Assembly (NCBI GenBank): GCA_036936605.1
Contig: JAUPFV010000005.1
Location: forward strand, 156,241,195-156,305,194
From: Limnanthes douglasii subsp. nivea
Taxonomy: Eukaryota > Streptophyta > Magnoliopsida > Brassicales > Limnanthaceae
Length of the DNA: 64,000 nt
Reading direction: 5' to 3'
Shown here: piece by piece, positions 46,904 through 59,300 of the stretch
How the letters are laid out: each line of letters opens with the position of its first letter
Position numbering within the stretch: position 1 is the first letter of the stretch
Program-made: the position numbers and the translations under genes
Notes under the pieces: model-generated
What the model saw: only the letters and a program-made list of their open reading frames with translations
Databases searched by the model: none
Told to the model about the DNA's origin: nothing

Positions 46904-49245
46904 CTATTGGTCATTTATTCGGACTGCCCCCTGCGTTCGTGGAGCCAAGGCAGTGGCATAGCATTCTCTTGCAACTTTTTGACTGCTCCGGACAACCCCA
47001 ACCTGCCCCTGAACAGCATATTTTAGACACTGATGGACTGTTGAAGCCACTGCATGCATTCTAGATAGCCAAGATCTCCCTAGAATAGCGTTGTAGCAAG
47101 TGGGACAATCCACCACAATGAAAAGTATTATGACTGTTTTCTTGAAAGGGCCTCTGCCCAACAATACTTCTTCTTCGAACTCACCGATTACATCAGCTGA
47201 GCTGCCCGTGAAGCCTACTATCGATCTGTCTGACTTTTGAATCACAGCTGGATTTTTATTTTCTTGTAAGTATCTAGGAAAAGGATATTGGCAGAGCTCC
47301 CAGTATCTACCAAGATTCGCCTTATCTCATTGCCCCATATTGATGCTCCTATAACAACAGCATCTTCATGAGGGCCAGCAATATCTCTCAAATCATCCCC
47401 ATCAAAGACAATGAATGGGAACAAACTTGACGATTGATATGAGGTCATGCCCCCTTCTAGCTGGGTAGCCAAATTATGAACATGCCTTTTTCTTGATGAA
47501 GTGGTAGGAGCCGTTACAGTGTCCCCTCCGAAAATTGTCAAGGATTCAAAGAACTCAATGAGCCCGGAGACCGACCTGGAACGCTCCTCTATCGCACCCA
47601 CTCTGTTTCTCGTTGGGTCATGATCCAAGTATTCGGATTCCACATCAAACCTTTCAATGATTACCATAGCCCCCTCTGGGGCAGCATTAACCAGACCAGC
47701 CCGGTGAGTGTTGTCAGGCCTGTTGCCTCCTCTCCTTTTAACGTATGCACCCAATTTCCCTCTTTCGATCAGGTTTTGAACCTCTTGTTTCAATGCTATG
47801 CAATCATCAGTAGTATGGCCGATATCATTGTGATATTGACAAAAAGAACTGTTTCGATGTTCTCTGGGAGACTGCAAGGTTGCTGGTCTCCGGTAGTGTA
47901 CTTCATCTTTAGTTTTATCGAAGATGGTTGCCACACTTTCTTTGAGTTCTGCAAACCACTCCGGTTGGACCCATGGTCCCCTTTTGTTTCTAGACTGTTG
48001 ACTTTGTGCAGGAGCAGCTGGTTGAGACTGAGCTTTTCCCCTTCCATGCCCCTGTCCGGTTTCTCTTGCTTTGTTCCCGGACTGGTTTTGATTTGGAGTT
48101 GGTGCCACCGGGGTGGATCTCACCTGTCTGTGCACCCTGGTCTTCTTTGTTTCATCAACATTTATTTGTTTGCCAACTTGATTTAGCAATCCCCCCCAGG
48201 TCATGGCCTTCTTTCTGGTTACTGAATCGGCCAGGTTGCCCGGGTTCAAACCTTGTCTCAGAGAGGCTATTGCCACTTGTTCAAAGCAATCAGCCAGCCC
48301 GTTTTTTGTGTTCACAAAACGACTTATGTACTCCTTTAATGATTCGTTTGGTTCCTGGGCACAATGGATTATGGTATCTCCATTACCCTTTAACTCCTTA
48401 CTCCCCACAAATTTCCTTCGAAAGGCTACCCAAAAAGTATCAAAGTCTCTGATACAACCCTGAGGAAGGCTGTTGTACCACTTCAGAGCACTCCCCGTGA
48501 AGGACTGGGAGAATGCCCTGCAGAGTAGTTTATCATCATCATCAAAGTTCATCATGAAGTTCTTGAATTGCTCCAGATGATTGTCTGGATCAGTACTGCC
48601 ATCGTACTTCTCCATCTTGGTGCTATCAAACCTCTTGGGGAGGTTTCCGGACAGTATTTTGGAAGACAATGGCGATTGCCTCTAGTTCCTCCCACGACTG
48701 AACGCAGTATCCTCATTAGGTGTTGCAAAGATACCTGGCTCATCATGGAAGGCAAAAGGATCCACCAGCATCCGGTCTACATGCCTCCGGTTGTGGGATG
48801 ATCCTTTCCCAATGTGCCTTTTCATTCTTCCATGGTGATCTCTTTTTCTGGAATACTTTTTAACTTGCTTCTGTTTTTTCCTGGTTCGACCCTCATCACT
48901 ACTGGAGGACAAGGATTTTTCATTTCCCTCACTGTCCGAAGAGTTGTCCGAAGATTCTGAGCTTGAGTCAGAACTCTCCACAGGCTTGGACCGGTGAGAT
49001 TTTTTAGAACTGGCATGTGTCTTTTTAGTGCTCACATGAGTTTTTGATGCCTCATGCTCTCGAGGGTTATCCGAGCGATGAGCAACTGATGCTTTGGATT
49101 TCTCCTTCATGCCCATCTTGGCCTTCTCAGCCCTCAGAGCTTCTATTTCAACCCTCAACCTGTCACGCTCTTGGACAGTATATTCATCGTTTTCTTCCAC
49201 CACTTCGAGCAAAGCTGGTGGAAGCTCTGGATTATCCGGATTCAT
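46904..49245 (-). pseudogene. Gag-protease of element 2 (one nonsense, one frameshift)
   Basis: It begins at 49245 (MNPDNPELPPALLEVVEEND) with a coiled-coil and Ser/Lys-rich N-terminal part. TAG 48682-48684 lies where a Trp-like codon is expected (TGG in element 1). The Retrotrans_gag core is at about 48100-48640 (RFDSTKMEKYDGSTDPDN, ALKWYNSLPQG, FRRKFVG). A zinc-finger-like C..H..H..C stretch (CQYHNDIGHTTDDC) is at about 47800. The retropepsin active site LVDTGSSANILF is at about 47290, followed by a frameshift near 47245, then the protease remainder (VVDCPTCYNAILGRSWL) up to UAG 46904-46906. It assembles the particle and cuts Gag-Pol. The UAG is discussed in the findings. Confidence 0.9.
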
Positions 49246-49297
49246 TCGGACAGAATTTCCTTGCTTGGTTTTGAATGCTTGATTCAGGCACCGTCGC

Positions 49298-49316
49298 CTC
49301 CCACTATGGTCGCCAA
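49298..49316 (-). other. Primer binding site of element 2
   Basis: TGGCGACCATAGTGGGAGG on the minus strand lies 2-3 nt after the 5' LTR. The primer tRNA was not determined. Confidence 0.7.
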
Positions 49317-49318
49317 TT

Positions 49319-49812
49319 TGGTGTGGATAAAAGTAGCCTGAGGGTAGGCTGGTAATTTCAAGTGGAGTTTTAAGACGGTGTAAGGGTGTTTCACGGTGGT
49401 ATGGTGGTGTTTAAAGGTGTTTCAAAGTGTTTCAGGGCGTTTTAAGGGTGGAGAGAGAATTAAGCAGCCTGGCAGCAGTTAATTTTTCTTACCCATAGTT
49501 AATGCTGGTGGTTGGGTATTTATAGTGTGAAATTTGGGCCCTTATGGGCTTTCGGGTCAAGTTTAATGGACCCGGGTCATGTTTAAAGACCCACAAGTTT
49601 TAAGCAGATGTGCAGGTAGCTTAGTCAGATAGTGTTTAGGTTTTTTAGTACTTTAGTCATAGTTCGAACTGCCTTAGGTTTATAGTGTTCGAATTTATCT
49701 GTCCAGTGAAAAAGTCCTGTTCGAATTAATATGCTTGGAGTCTGTCCGAATTTTACGGGGAGATTTACCTTGGACTGCCCTTCCGGGGAGCACTTCGAAT
49801 TCGGACTCATCA
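49319..49812 (-). repeat. LTR of element 2 (5' LTR)
   Basis: 494 bp, partner of 39273-39766. On the minus strand it carries the element promoter: a TATA box ctataaata (49518-49526). Confidence 0.96.
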
Positions 49813-50620
49813 ACTTTGTCCTTCAAAAGACAAAAACTGTTATGAAACTAAACAACAATATTATTTTAATTGGTAAGTTGAAAAACAGATAAAAGATTCT
49901 TAGTGATCTTAGGAATACATAAAATAGGATTAATATGTATATGTTGTTTATTTAAATAGATTAGCTTGGACTATCCTACATGAGTGATAGAAAGTTTCTC
50001 ACCATTGCCAACTACAATTCCCTTATTACTTGTATACTTTATTTTCTAAGTCAATAGATTGGGATGGTCTGTGACATTGTGGCTAGCACTATTGTCAACA
50101 TACCATACAGTTTCACCAGTTGTGTCTTGAGTTGCAACAAATACACTTTACTCACCTTCTGATCTAGTTTGCTCATATGGTATGGATCTCATCACTGATG
50201 GATCATCTCTGTAGTAACACATAGAACCAGAATGGCCATATTTGCTAAAAATCTGGTAAGTTGGCTTGTTCTGAGAGAATCTACATCATTTTCCTCTATA
50301 AAAATTGCGTTTACCTCTAGTATTATAGTTAGATATCCCTCTATTATTTTTGTTTGAGCCCTTGAATTATTTGCTACAAATCTGGTAAGTTGGCTTGTTC
50401 TGAGAGAGTCTACATCATTTTCCTCTATAAAAATTACTTCTATCTCTAGTATTATAGTTAGATCTCCCTCTATTATTTATGTTTGAGCCCTTGAATTAAT
50501 TATTGAAACCTCTCTAGTTTAGGTTTTTGCTTTGCTGCTTTGAGTGATTTTTGTGTAGGATGTTGACACTTGACATATAGATGCTAGCAAAATAGGTTTG
50601 AATGTTAGTCAGCTAAGCCT
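49813..50620 (-). pseudogene. Copia CCHC, protease and pre-integrase part (broken)
   Basis: On the minus strand the protease box reads WYVDNSASHNVTDHPNLL (about 50050-50110; family DSGAS). Upstream is the zinc-knuckle remnant SKYGHSGSMCYYRDDPS. Downstream, PKITKNLLSV and NSFCLLKDK run to the junction with element 2. A 129-bp in-frame duplication (50251-50379 and 50380-50508) covers the RG-rich stretch before the knuckle. Confidence 0.75.
50251..50508. repeat. 129-bp tandem duplication in the Copia nucleocapsid region
   Basis: 'atctggtaagttggcttgtt' recurs at 50251 and 50380. 129 bp is 43 codons, so frame is kept. Both copies encode an NYNTRG / NFYRGK / SQNKPTYQI pattern. Confidence 0.88.
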
Positions 50621-50656
50621 ACTTTCAAATGTAAGTAGACTGGTTTGTAAATCAAG

Positions 50657-51274
50657 TCAATTCATCTCTTCTTTAACTGCAAGGTTTACTACAATAGGTG
50701 TATAATCTGAGTCAAGCCATGCAAGAACTTGAGTTATCAAGTCTTCCATAGAAATTGAACATCCAACTAGAACTAGGTTATCTGTGATTGATTTCATTTT
50801 GTTCATATATTCTGCCATAGCATAAGATCCTTTGCAAGTTTTCTGAAATTCTGGCTCTTGTCTGTGAGCCAGACAGTTTATTAGCAATATCTCAAAGTTA
50901 TTTAGAGGTACATTCTCCATTAGTTGAACTGCAACCATTAAACTCATGATAAAGTACAACCATCCAAGTAACAGCTGATCTTTGGTTGTCCACTCTTCAT
51001 GATCTGGATTTTCAGACAAATTTCATTATGAATCAGCAATGAGTTTGGGAGAACAGACTTTCTCACTAGTTCGAAAAGCTCCAAGCTTGTTTCCTTTGAT
51101 CATAGGCACTATTACTATTTTCCATAAAAGAGAATTGGTTTTGTCAAGTCTAAGAGCATTGATGTTACTGATAGAGTTTAAATGCAGTTTCTTTGTGTTG
51201 GAGAAGAAGTGATTGCGCATAACAGATCCCGTTGAATATGTACTGAAGGTTGGATATTCATTGAAGTTTGACAT
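50657..51274 (-). pseudogene. Copia Gag (UBN2-type, broken)
   Basis: The start is at about 51274 (MSNFNEYPTF). The part up to 51026 includes RLDKTNSLLWKIVIVPMIKG; a stop or frameshift near 51022 separates it from 50657-51019 (EEWTTKDQLLLGWL, LINCLAHRQEPEFQ, YMNKMKSITDNL, VLAWLDSDYTPIVV). This is the typical Copia Gag of plant elements. The start lies just inside the primer binding site, as expected. Confidence 0.85.
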
Positions 51275-51287
51275 TGAAGGCTATAGA

Positions 51288-51299
51288 GCTCTGATACCA
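51288..51299 (-). other. Copia primer binding site (initiator Met-tRNA)
   Basis: TGGTATCAGAGC on the minus strand is complementary to the 3' end of plant tRNA-iMet, the usual Copia primer, and directly adjoins the LTR. Confidence 0.93.
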
Positions 51300-51768
51300 A
51301 GTAGAAATTAAATGAAAATTTGAATGTAAAATCTTTATTGAATCTTCAACAGATTATAGAGTATTGAATGATTGTATATATACACTTATGTAACTGCATT
51401 GTAATTGATTCTAATCGATTCTAATCAATCTCTTATTATTGTTACAGTTTTTATGAATGTTATTAGCTATAACAAACAGAGAGAATGATGGTGAAGCTCT
51501 AGTTCATGAAGATAGAGCGTCAAAGCGGTACTGATTATGGCATTTGGTTAGTGAGACTTAGAGAGACCAAAACGACACCGAAGCCTGTGTTTGGTTTAAT
51601 AAGGGTTGATAGACTAAACGACATAACTCATTGTGTTTGGCTGATTAATGAAGTGATGCGTTTTGAGCTCAAAGGAACCATAACAACATCATTTCCTTAT
51701 TCTCTATCCTCCAAAGCTTTCTTAGCTTTAACAATAGTGATTGCCCTAACCAGAAATGTCTCTTGGCA
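51300..51768 (-). repeat. Copia LTR (5' LTR)
   Basis: It is the partner of 35678-36186. It ends tctcttggca and is followed by the target duplication gtcaa. Confidence 0.88.
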
Positions 51769-51773
51769 GTCAA

Positions 51774-53129
51774 GATTGTAACTAATTCATTTTTACACAT
51801 AAGTATCAAGGCAAGTTGTCGAAATGTAATCACCAGAAGATTAGCAGAAGGTCGTGCAATAATATTGTTATCTGGTATAGGGATAGCTCGGCAACACCAT
51901 ATCATTGTCGACGGTCTAAGAGATAGTGTGTTTGTTTTCTCTTATAGTGTACTGGAAACTTCGTCAAAATATATAATTAATATAGTTGTGGACTTATAGT
52001 TATTTAATATGTTAACACGACGAAAAAAATGGGTGCATCTTCGAAATCTAACTCCGACCTAAAACTATGATAAGATATTATTTTTTAGATCTAGATTAGT
52101 GATGTTCTTTTTTAGTTCAATATCTTTTTTTAGTGATTATAAAGTTTGATATATATAGGTTTTGGGTGTGCAAAAAATATTTAATTAAATACAAGTATTA
52201 TCCAAAAATTAATATTATAGGTTGATTTCGTTATGGTATAATATATCATATAAAGTGAATTTTCATACGGGCTTTTTAAGACTCTTAATTACGAATAATA
52301 ACTTTTAAAATTTTAAAACTATTATTTAACAATAGTATATTCGTAATTTAAAATAATAAAATTTTAGCAGTACAACAGTATTTATTTAATTTTCTTAATA
52401 GTTTTTTCTTAAAAAAATCAACAAGTAACCTTTATTGATAATTAAATAAAACATCCACTACTAAGAGCGTTACTATAGACACGTGTAAATTGACAAAAAA
52501 AGACCGTGAAAAGCAAATTTTGGAGAATCTCCCGGATTTCTAGCTTTGGTTTTTAACAAATTAGTCAATAGTTACATGTTAGATTTTTTTCGTTTTGTAC
52601 AGAACCAGCTCCATCCTAATTTCAGGTAGGATATTTATGTATTTCTATTGTCTTTCCAGTAAAATAGTTTTGAAAAAACCGAAACATATCATTTATCTCA
52701 TACAAGTAAACATACAAATAACACTATTAATTTTTATTTTTAATTCCATTTATAATTAAACAATTCAAATTAAAAAAGAATTATTTGTATTGAAAATTAC
52801 GTGTAATATTATGAAAAAGAGTAATCTTATTTATATCAAAAGTTAATTCCATCTGATCAAATTATTCTCTCCTCTCTCCTCCCGTCTCTAGCCCAACGGT
52901 AACTTCAACCCTTCTTAATATTCCATGGCTTGCTTCAGGTCTGTGACAAGTCATGTACAATTAGTGGTGTCTTCTTATCTACCAGGAATAGGTACGTAGG
53001 ATTGGAGCCAAAATAATATTGTATCTCCAATCTATGCAGATTAGTCCATATCTTGTCCTAGAAGACAGTGTCTAATCAAGCCTCCCCCTCTTCTTGAGAG
53101 TGCTGAATTAGACACCAAAGTATGGCTTT
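51774..53129. other. AT-rich spacer
   Basis: No gene or element was recognised. The last 250 bp (from about 52870, pyrimidine-rich) may be the 5' UTR of LINE copy 2. Confidence 0.5.
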
Positions 53130-53137
53130 TACCTTTT

Positions 53138-56100
53138 ATGTACAAGCCTGAAAACCTGTGTATACAAGCCTCTTCCTATTTTTGTTTGATTCCTTAAGGA
53201 ACTTTGATGAATCTTTTGAAGCGTCTGCCCCATCTCGCATTGGGAAACTGTCTCTTATCCCTTGTCCTCTCATTCTTATCTCCCCTTCAGAATCAACTTC
53301 TCTCCTCTTGTCATCTCAACCTTCACCCAATCAAAAAAACCTTTTATGGCTGTCCCCAATTCGTTTCTCTCTTATACCCACAAGACTTAAGATTTGGTGT
53401 TTGCCACCAAAACACAACCCAATCCTTCACCCAAGTTCCATCTTCACCTCTTCCACTCCAGACTTGTGATCAGCTCAAACCAGCAATATTTCATCCCCTT
53501 CACTGCAGTAAATCAGCTATTTACCGTCTAACTAAATGAAGGTTGGTTCTCAAACCAAACCTAGTTAGTCATGCTGGTTACTTGTCCAACGGTACTCTTC
53601 TTGTCTGTTGCACCTCTCAAAAGATGTTCCCTCCTCACCTATCATCATTCTCTCTCCTATTTTGGGCAAGCTGCATCCTCCCTTTCCTTGAGATAACTTC
53701 ATTTTCTATTCTTTGCCTTATTGAGCTTAAGCTACAGCTTTTCCCCCTTTACCCTCTGTACCTTACTCTACCATGTACCTTGTCTATCATCTAAAATACA
53801 GATTTGTCTCCTTTCTCTCGATGACAACCCTAAGCCTCCTGTTTATCATCCTAGCTGGTTTACCGGTCAAATTACCTTTGCATCAGGCTCCATATCCCTA
53901 TCTATCCCCAATTCCTAGACCCATCGCTGTCACCAAACAACACCAATTCATTCTCAATATAAACATCACCATATCGCTCTCTAACCATTCACCACTACTC
54001 TGCTTTTCGAGAACTTACTCAACCAAATTGAAATTGTTTTACCTTTTTCTGGCCCTTATAGACTCTTCATCCTCTCTGCGTCCAGCTAAGACATCTGGTA
54101 AGCTTGGCTCCTTCTCCCCCATTAGAACGGAAGGGTTCTCATTCTCATTAGCTTCCTTCCCAGTCTTCACCCATCCTCCAACCCCTCGCGAAAAATCATA
54201 CAATTTCTCTACCTGTCCTATCTGATACCCTGACCATGAGCCTCCCTTTAACCTCTCTGGATCCCCCTATCGAGCACTGTATAACCCCTCAACACGAGGA
54301 GATCGTGAAAAATACACTTGCCCTGGCCAGACATCACATGGAGTCTGGCCATGGAAAAATAATTTTTCAGTCTGTTGCTACACCTGAGATGAAACCCTTT
54401 CTGCCCTCTCTGGTGATCCATAATCGAAAGTTTCCTATTCTGGACTTTTCTTCAGCTTCTGGGTGTATACCGGTTTTGCAATTGGACGATTCGTCTGTTG
54501 GAACATGGTTAAATATCATCTCAATTGACCTCTATGCCAATCTGGTTTCTTCAATCAGGGATTGCTCATATGAACAAGGTGCCCAGTATTCTGTTATCGA
54601 CAACCAGTTACCTTCCCGTGCTTTACATTACCCCTATGGCTTCCCCAATCCTCTTGCTGCTAAACCCCTCCCTATTAGCCCCAGAATCTCCATCCCACCT
54701 CTGGATCTCCCTGGAGTACGTTTTGGTTTTGCCTCCTCTTCTTCGAGCTCTGGTCCCATATCCAGCAACTCCTTTCAGATTTCTCTCTCTGAGAAGGAAT
54801 TTTTGTCCCACAGTGATCGACAGTCTCCGTCCCTAAGAAAATCCCTAACCCCTCTTGCTGATTTCTCTCTGGTTCGAGTAGGTGGCCAAAATTCAAGCGA
54901 TTCGCTCGTCTTTGAATAGGGGAAAGCCTTAATTTGGGTCTCAGTAACAAATCGGGTCTTCCTATGAATTTGTTGGGCCAGTCTTCTAGTGAATCGTTAT
55001 TGGGTCAGTCTTCATTGGGCCGGTTTTCTAATGACTCCTTCTTGGGCTAGAGGATTATTTGAAGAATGGTCATCAAGATTTGTCGATGGGCCAGCAATCT
55101 GGATCTAAAAATTCGGGCCTTAAAACTGGTCTGTTGGGCCAGACTTCTAAATATATTGGGCAGACTGAAATTTTATCTTATGATGGGTCGGCGAAAAATA
55201 AAGAGAAAGGGCCTTCTAGGAGCCGACTCTTCCTATAAACCTTACTCTATTATTAGATATTTTGGTAATGCCGGTAAGGGCCCCAGGGGAAGGAAATTTT
55301 TAAATAAGTTGGCCCAAATCCACAAAGTTCCTTCTAAGGTCTTAGCCTCTCCTTCCACAACTCATATTTTCATAGGGTTAAAGCCTCGCTCAATTTCTAA
55401 ATCCAACTCATCCTATGCTAGTATCGTTGCGGGTCATATCGATAATCGCTCTCCTTTAGTCATTGGGCTTAACCAAATGGATCATGATGGAGTATATTTT
55501 ATATTGAATGAATCGGCAATGGGACATCCGGATTTATAGAAGGCTTGTTTATCGGGGTATTTTCTTACTCAACCTCAAAATTTTACCATTCTTAAAGCCA
55601 ATGTGGAATATTTATGGAGAAAATTTGGTCTAATGAACTTTAAGTCTCTTCCCGAAGGTTATTTTCTATTTAAATTTGGGTCAGAAGAGATGGCAAAAAA
55701 CGTTTTGTATCAAATCCCTTGGCACTTTGGAGGGAATTTGATCATTCTCAAGAATTTGGCTCCTCTAGCTTCATTTATCAAAGACCCTCGCAAGGAAATC
55801 CCTATATGGGTCAAAGTGTTTAATTTACCTTTGGAACTTTGGACTGCTGAGGGATTTAGTAAAATCGGATCGTTTTAGGCACTCTTTTATACGTGATAAT
55901 AAAAAAGAACGGATGGAAAAACTTTCTTTTTCTCGTATTTGCATTATGATCTATGCGGGCGCTGATATCCGTACTGAGCTCACTTTCAAGATCAATGGCA
56001 AATACATTACGGTGAATTTCGAGTACCAAGGGCTTCCCCCTCAATGTTCAAATTGTGTTGTTTTTGGGCATCCCTCTCGCCTTTGTAAAAAAAGGAGCAT

Positions 56101-56252
56101 CCAAACTTCCTACCATTCCTTCCACGCTCGCCCCTTCGGATGAGTCTGATCCTTCTGAGATAGAGCCGGAGAGACTTAGTAACCAGCTTCTTGCTTCTCT
56201 TGAAGAAGCCACGGAGGTGGAAAGTGGAGAGGAGGGTAGATTCGCCTCTTAA
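53138..56252 (+). pseudogene. LINE copy 2 ORF1 (broken)
   Basis: It begins MYKPENL, aligning with LYKSEKP of copy 1. The N-terminal half is Ser/Pro-rich. DUF4283 is at about 55440-55880 (FILNESAMGHPDL, LWRKFGLMNFKSLPEGYF, IPIWVKVFNLPLELW). The CCHC knuckle CSNCVVFGHPSRLC (56048-56089) is intact. It ends with an acidic tail at 56252, reached through a 1-nt frame change in the a-run at about 56087. Multiple stops occur (for example 54917, 55537). The protein binds LINE RNA in functional relatives. Confidence 0.83.
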
Positions 56253-56343
56253 ACGACATCGTCTCACTGATGCTAATGATAAGGGTATTTTAAAATGTCC
56301 TCTGACAGGACTATCGTCAAAAGCACTTTAAGGCTTCTAATTT

Positions 56344-59300
56344 ATGAACATTGCTTCCTGGAATGTTAGGGGATTAAATGACCTTGTTAGACAAAAAGAT
56401 GTCACTGATTATATTATTAGTAATAGTATCTCCTTATTAATTATAATTGAAACCAAAGTTCAAATGCATAAAGTAGAATCTATTGTTAGGAACATGGCTC
56501 TCTTTTGGCATGTCCTCACGAATCACGCGTCTTACCATCTAGGTAGAATTTGGATTATCGGGAACCCTAGTATCATCACTATAACTAGAGAGTCCAAATC
56601 CTCTCAGTATATCCATTGTTTAGCTTAATGTCACAATTTTAATGCTTCTTTTAAATTTTCTGCAATTTATACTTTCAATGAAGCTCCTGATAGAATTCCC
56701 CTTTGGAATGATTTGTCTACTATTTCCATGGTAGACAAGTACATTCCTTGGGTGTTGCTGGGGGATTTCAACGTTATTCGTCACCTCAATGAGTGTATTG
56801 GCTCCTCTGATAAGTGGACCTCTGCTATAGATGATTTTAATAATTGCTGCTTCCATAGTGAGCTCAGTGATCTCCGATCAATTGGCTTTCACTTCACATG
56901 GATTAATAAGAAACCTGATCACCCAATTCTATCTAAGATTGATAGAGTCCTTGTCAACCCTGTTTGGGATGATCTCTTCCCAATGTCTTATGCTCACTTC
57001 GGTTTTCTTCGATCTTATGATCATACAACCGTCACGCTTAACCTGGGATTCCCTCGGTCAAAGCGTAAAAAACCTTTCAAATTCTTTAACATGTGGCAAT
57101 CTCATCCGATTTTCAAAGACATCGTTAATAAGAGTTGGAATAGCCCTTCTAATTCTTCTGGAATGAGTCTGGTCACTGAAAAACTTTCTAGGTTGCAGTC
57201 AGCGTTGGTGGGACTCAACCGTAAAGAGTTTAGTGAAATTAGCTCCAGAGTTTTACTTGCCCAAAAAAGACTATTTCATGTTCAATCAAATCTCTTTTGT
57301 GATCCTCTAAATCCTTCTCTTGTTTCGGAGGAATGCGATGCATCAAATGATTATATCTTTCTTAGTCGAGCATAATAATGTTTTCTTAAGCAAAAATCCC
57401 AGGAAAATTGGATCAAACTTGGTGACAAAAACACTAAAATTTTCCATAATAGTATTAAGGTTTGTCTCTTCCGTAATAAGACCATTTCCATCACTGATGA
57501 AAACAGAGTCACGATTTCTACTCGTGTTAGTATGGCTAAGATCTTTGTGAAATACTTTGAAAACTCTATCTCGGTTCTAGACATTCTGTCGATTATCCTG
57601 GACTGGAATCTTTCTCATCTCTTCTAACCTGTAAAGTTACCAATACTAATAGGGAATCTATAATTCGTGAGATTACTCGTGAGGAGATTAAATCTGCTCT
57701 TTTCAGTATTGACAGTAACAAAGCTTCTGGTCCTGATGGTTTCAACTCTTGCTTCTTTAAAACCAATTGGAGCATTGTTGGCTATGACACCTGTAATGGT
57801 GTCATTGACTTCTTCCATTCTGAATCCTTGGATGCCTCTTGGGGCTCCACCTCTATTTCTCTCATCCCTAAGAAGGATTCTCCCTCGAGGCCTGCTGACT
57901 TTAGACACATTGCTCTCTGTAATGTTAGCTATAAGATCATTTCCAAGATCCTAGCTAATAGAATTAAAGATTTCTTTCCTTATCTTATAGATAATTCTCA
58001 TTCGGCTTTTGTAAAAGAAAGGAATATCTCTGATAATGTCATTTTATCTCAAGACCTTCTGAGAGGGTATCACTCTAATCGGAGAGACAAAAAAGTTGCT
58101 CTCAAAATTGATTTAATGAAAGCCTTTGATAATGTCTGATGGCACCTCATCCTTGATATCCTTGTTGCGATGCACTTCCCTGATAAGATGATCACATGGA
58201 TAATCAAATGCATCTATTCTCCTTCGTACTACATCAATATTAATGAAGATCCTCGTGGAAAATTTTGAAGGACAAAAAGGTCTAAGGCAAGGCGATCCGC
58301 TCTCCCCCTTCCTCTGTGTCCTTGTCATGCAAGTTCTTTCTAATATTCTTAAGGAAAATAGCCAAGATGCGAAGTTCTAATTTCATTGGAAATGTCAAAA
58401 GCTCAAAATCGTTAATCTTTGCTTTGCAGATGATTTAATGATCTTTTTTCATAGAGATGTCAATTCCTGCTTTTTATCAAAGAGGCTCTTGATGAGTTCT
58501 ATACTCTTTCTGGACTAAAATTCCTGCAAAAATTCATATCTTCTTTTCAGGTATTGATGAGTCTCTCCGGATGGAATTTAGAACCATTATGGGATATCCT
58601 GAAGGTTCCCTTCCGGTTAAATATCTGGGTGTGCCCCTTCTAACTAGTCGTCTCACCCACTCAGATTGTCGCCCTCTCGTTCATAAAATTACATCTCGAA
58701 TTGAGTCTTGGAACACTAAACATCTTTCTTATGCTGGTAGACTTCAACTCATTAAGTCTGCCTTATTCGTTGGTCAGGTCTAGTAGTCTTCGATTTTTAC
58801 CCTTCCCTCAAGGAGCATCAAAGAATTTTCTAAATATCTCTTTCGTTTTATTTGGTCGGCATCGGCCATGAAAATCCACGGCGCCAAAGTAGCTTGGTCC
58901 ACAGTTACCTTGCCCATTTTAGAGGACGGCCTTGGGATTCTTGACTTGAATATTTGGAATCAGGCGGTTATCCTCAAGCATCTTTGGTTTATCATCAATA
59001 ATAACAATCACTCCATTTGGAGTGCATGGATTAAGAGGGAAAAAATTAAAAATAATAACTTTTGGAACCACCGTATGGGATCTTCGCCCTCTTGGATATG
59101 GAGGAAAATTCTTTGTTTTCACCCTCTGGCTAGTAAATTGTGCAGGGTGGCACTTGGAAATGGATCAAGCACATCCTTCTAGTACGATCCGTGGCTCCTC
59201 TCTTCTTCGCTAGCATCCCACTACGGAGAAAGTACAATCAAGGATTCTAGACTTGGGAAAAACTTCAAGGTCTCGGATGTTATCCTCAACGGGAACTGGA

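Larger units (their letters stand above)
39273..49812 (-). mobile_element. Gypsy/Tat-lineage LTR retrotransposon, element 2 (young, nearly complete)
   Basis: This 10,540-bp element is on the minus strand, with a perfect 5-bp target duplication acttt (39268-39272, 49813-49817). The 494-bp LTRs start tggtgtgg and end actcatca (plus strand) and differ at 4 positions. It contains gag-pro (46904-49245), pol (43616-46903), a convergent spliced antisense gene (40197-43153), primer site and polypurine tract. It lies in the pre-integrase region of the Copia element; joining the flanks restores the Copia reading KDKVTKTILL. Only a few stops and frameshifts interrupt its genes, so it inserted recently but is itself no longer fully coding. 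Confidence 0.96.
35678..51768 (-). mobile_element. Copia LTR retrotransposon, split by element 2
   Basis: This minus-strand element has a 5-bp target duplication gtcaa at 35673-35677 and 51769-51773. LTRs are at 35678-36186 and 51300-51768. A tRNA-iMet primer site (TGGTATCAGAGC, 51288-51299) directly follows the 5' LTR, and a polypurine tract (reverse of tcccccctcaaa, 36187-36198) precedes the 3' LTR. The order gag - CCHC - protease - integrase - RT - RNase H is Copia type. Removing element 2 and one copy of its duplication leaves 5546 bp. All ORFs are broken. Confidence 0.93.

Noticed and set aside
47620..48463. Long plus-strand ORFs opposite gag of element 2 (188, 148 and 86 codons)
   Set aside because: They are shadows of the gag coding strand and are not present in the other elements.
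48682..48684. TAG in gag of element 2 as a programmed stop
   Set aside because: Element 1 reads TGG at this position and has its own stop two codons further on, so both look like independent nonsense mutations.
51763..51999. 78-codon plus-strand ORF next to the Copia element
   Set aside because: It starts inside the LTR and target duplication and shows no family resemblance.
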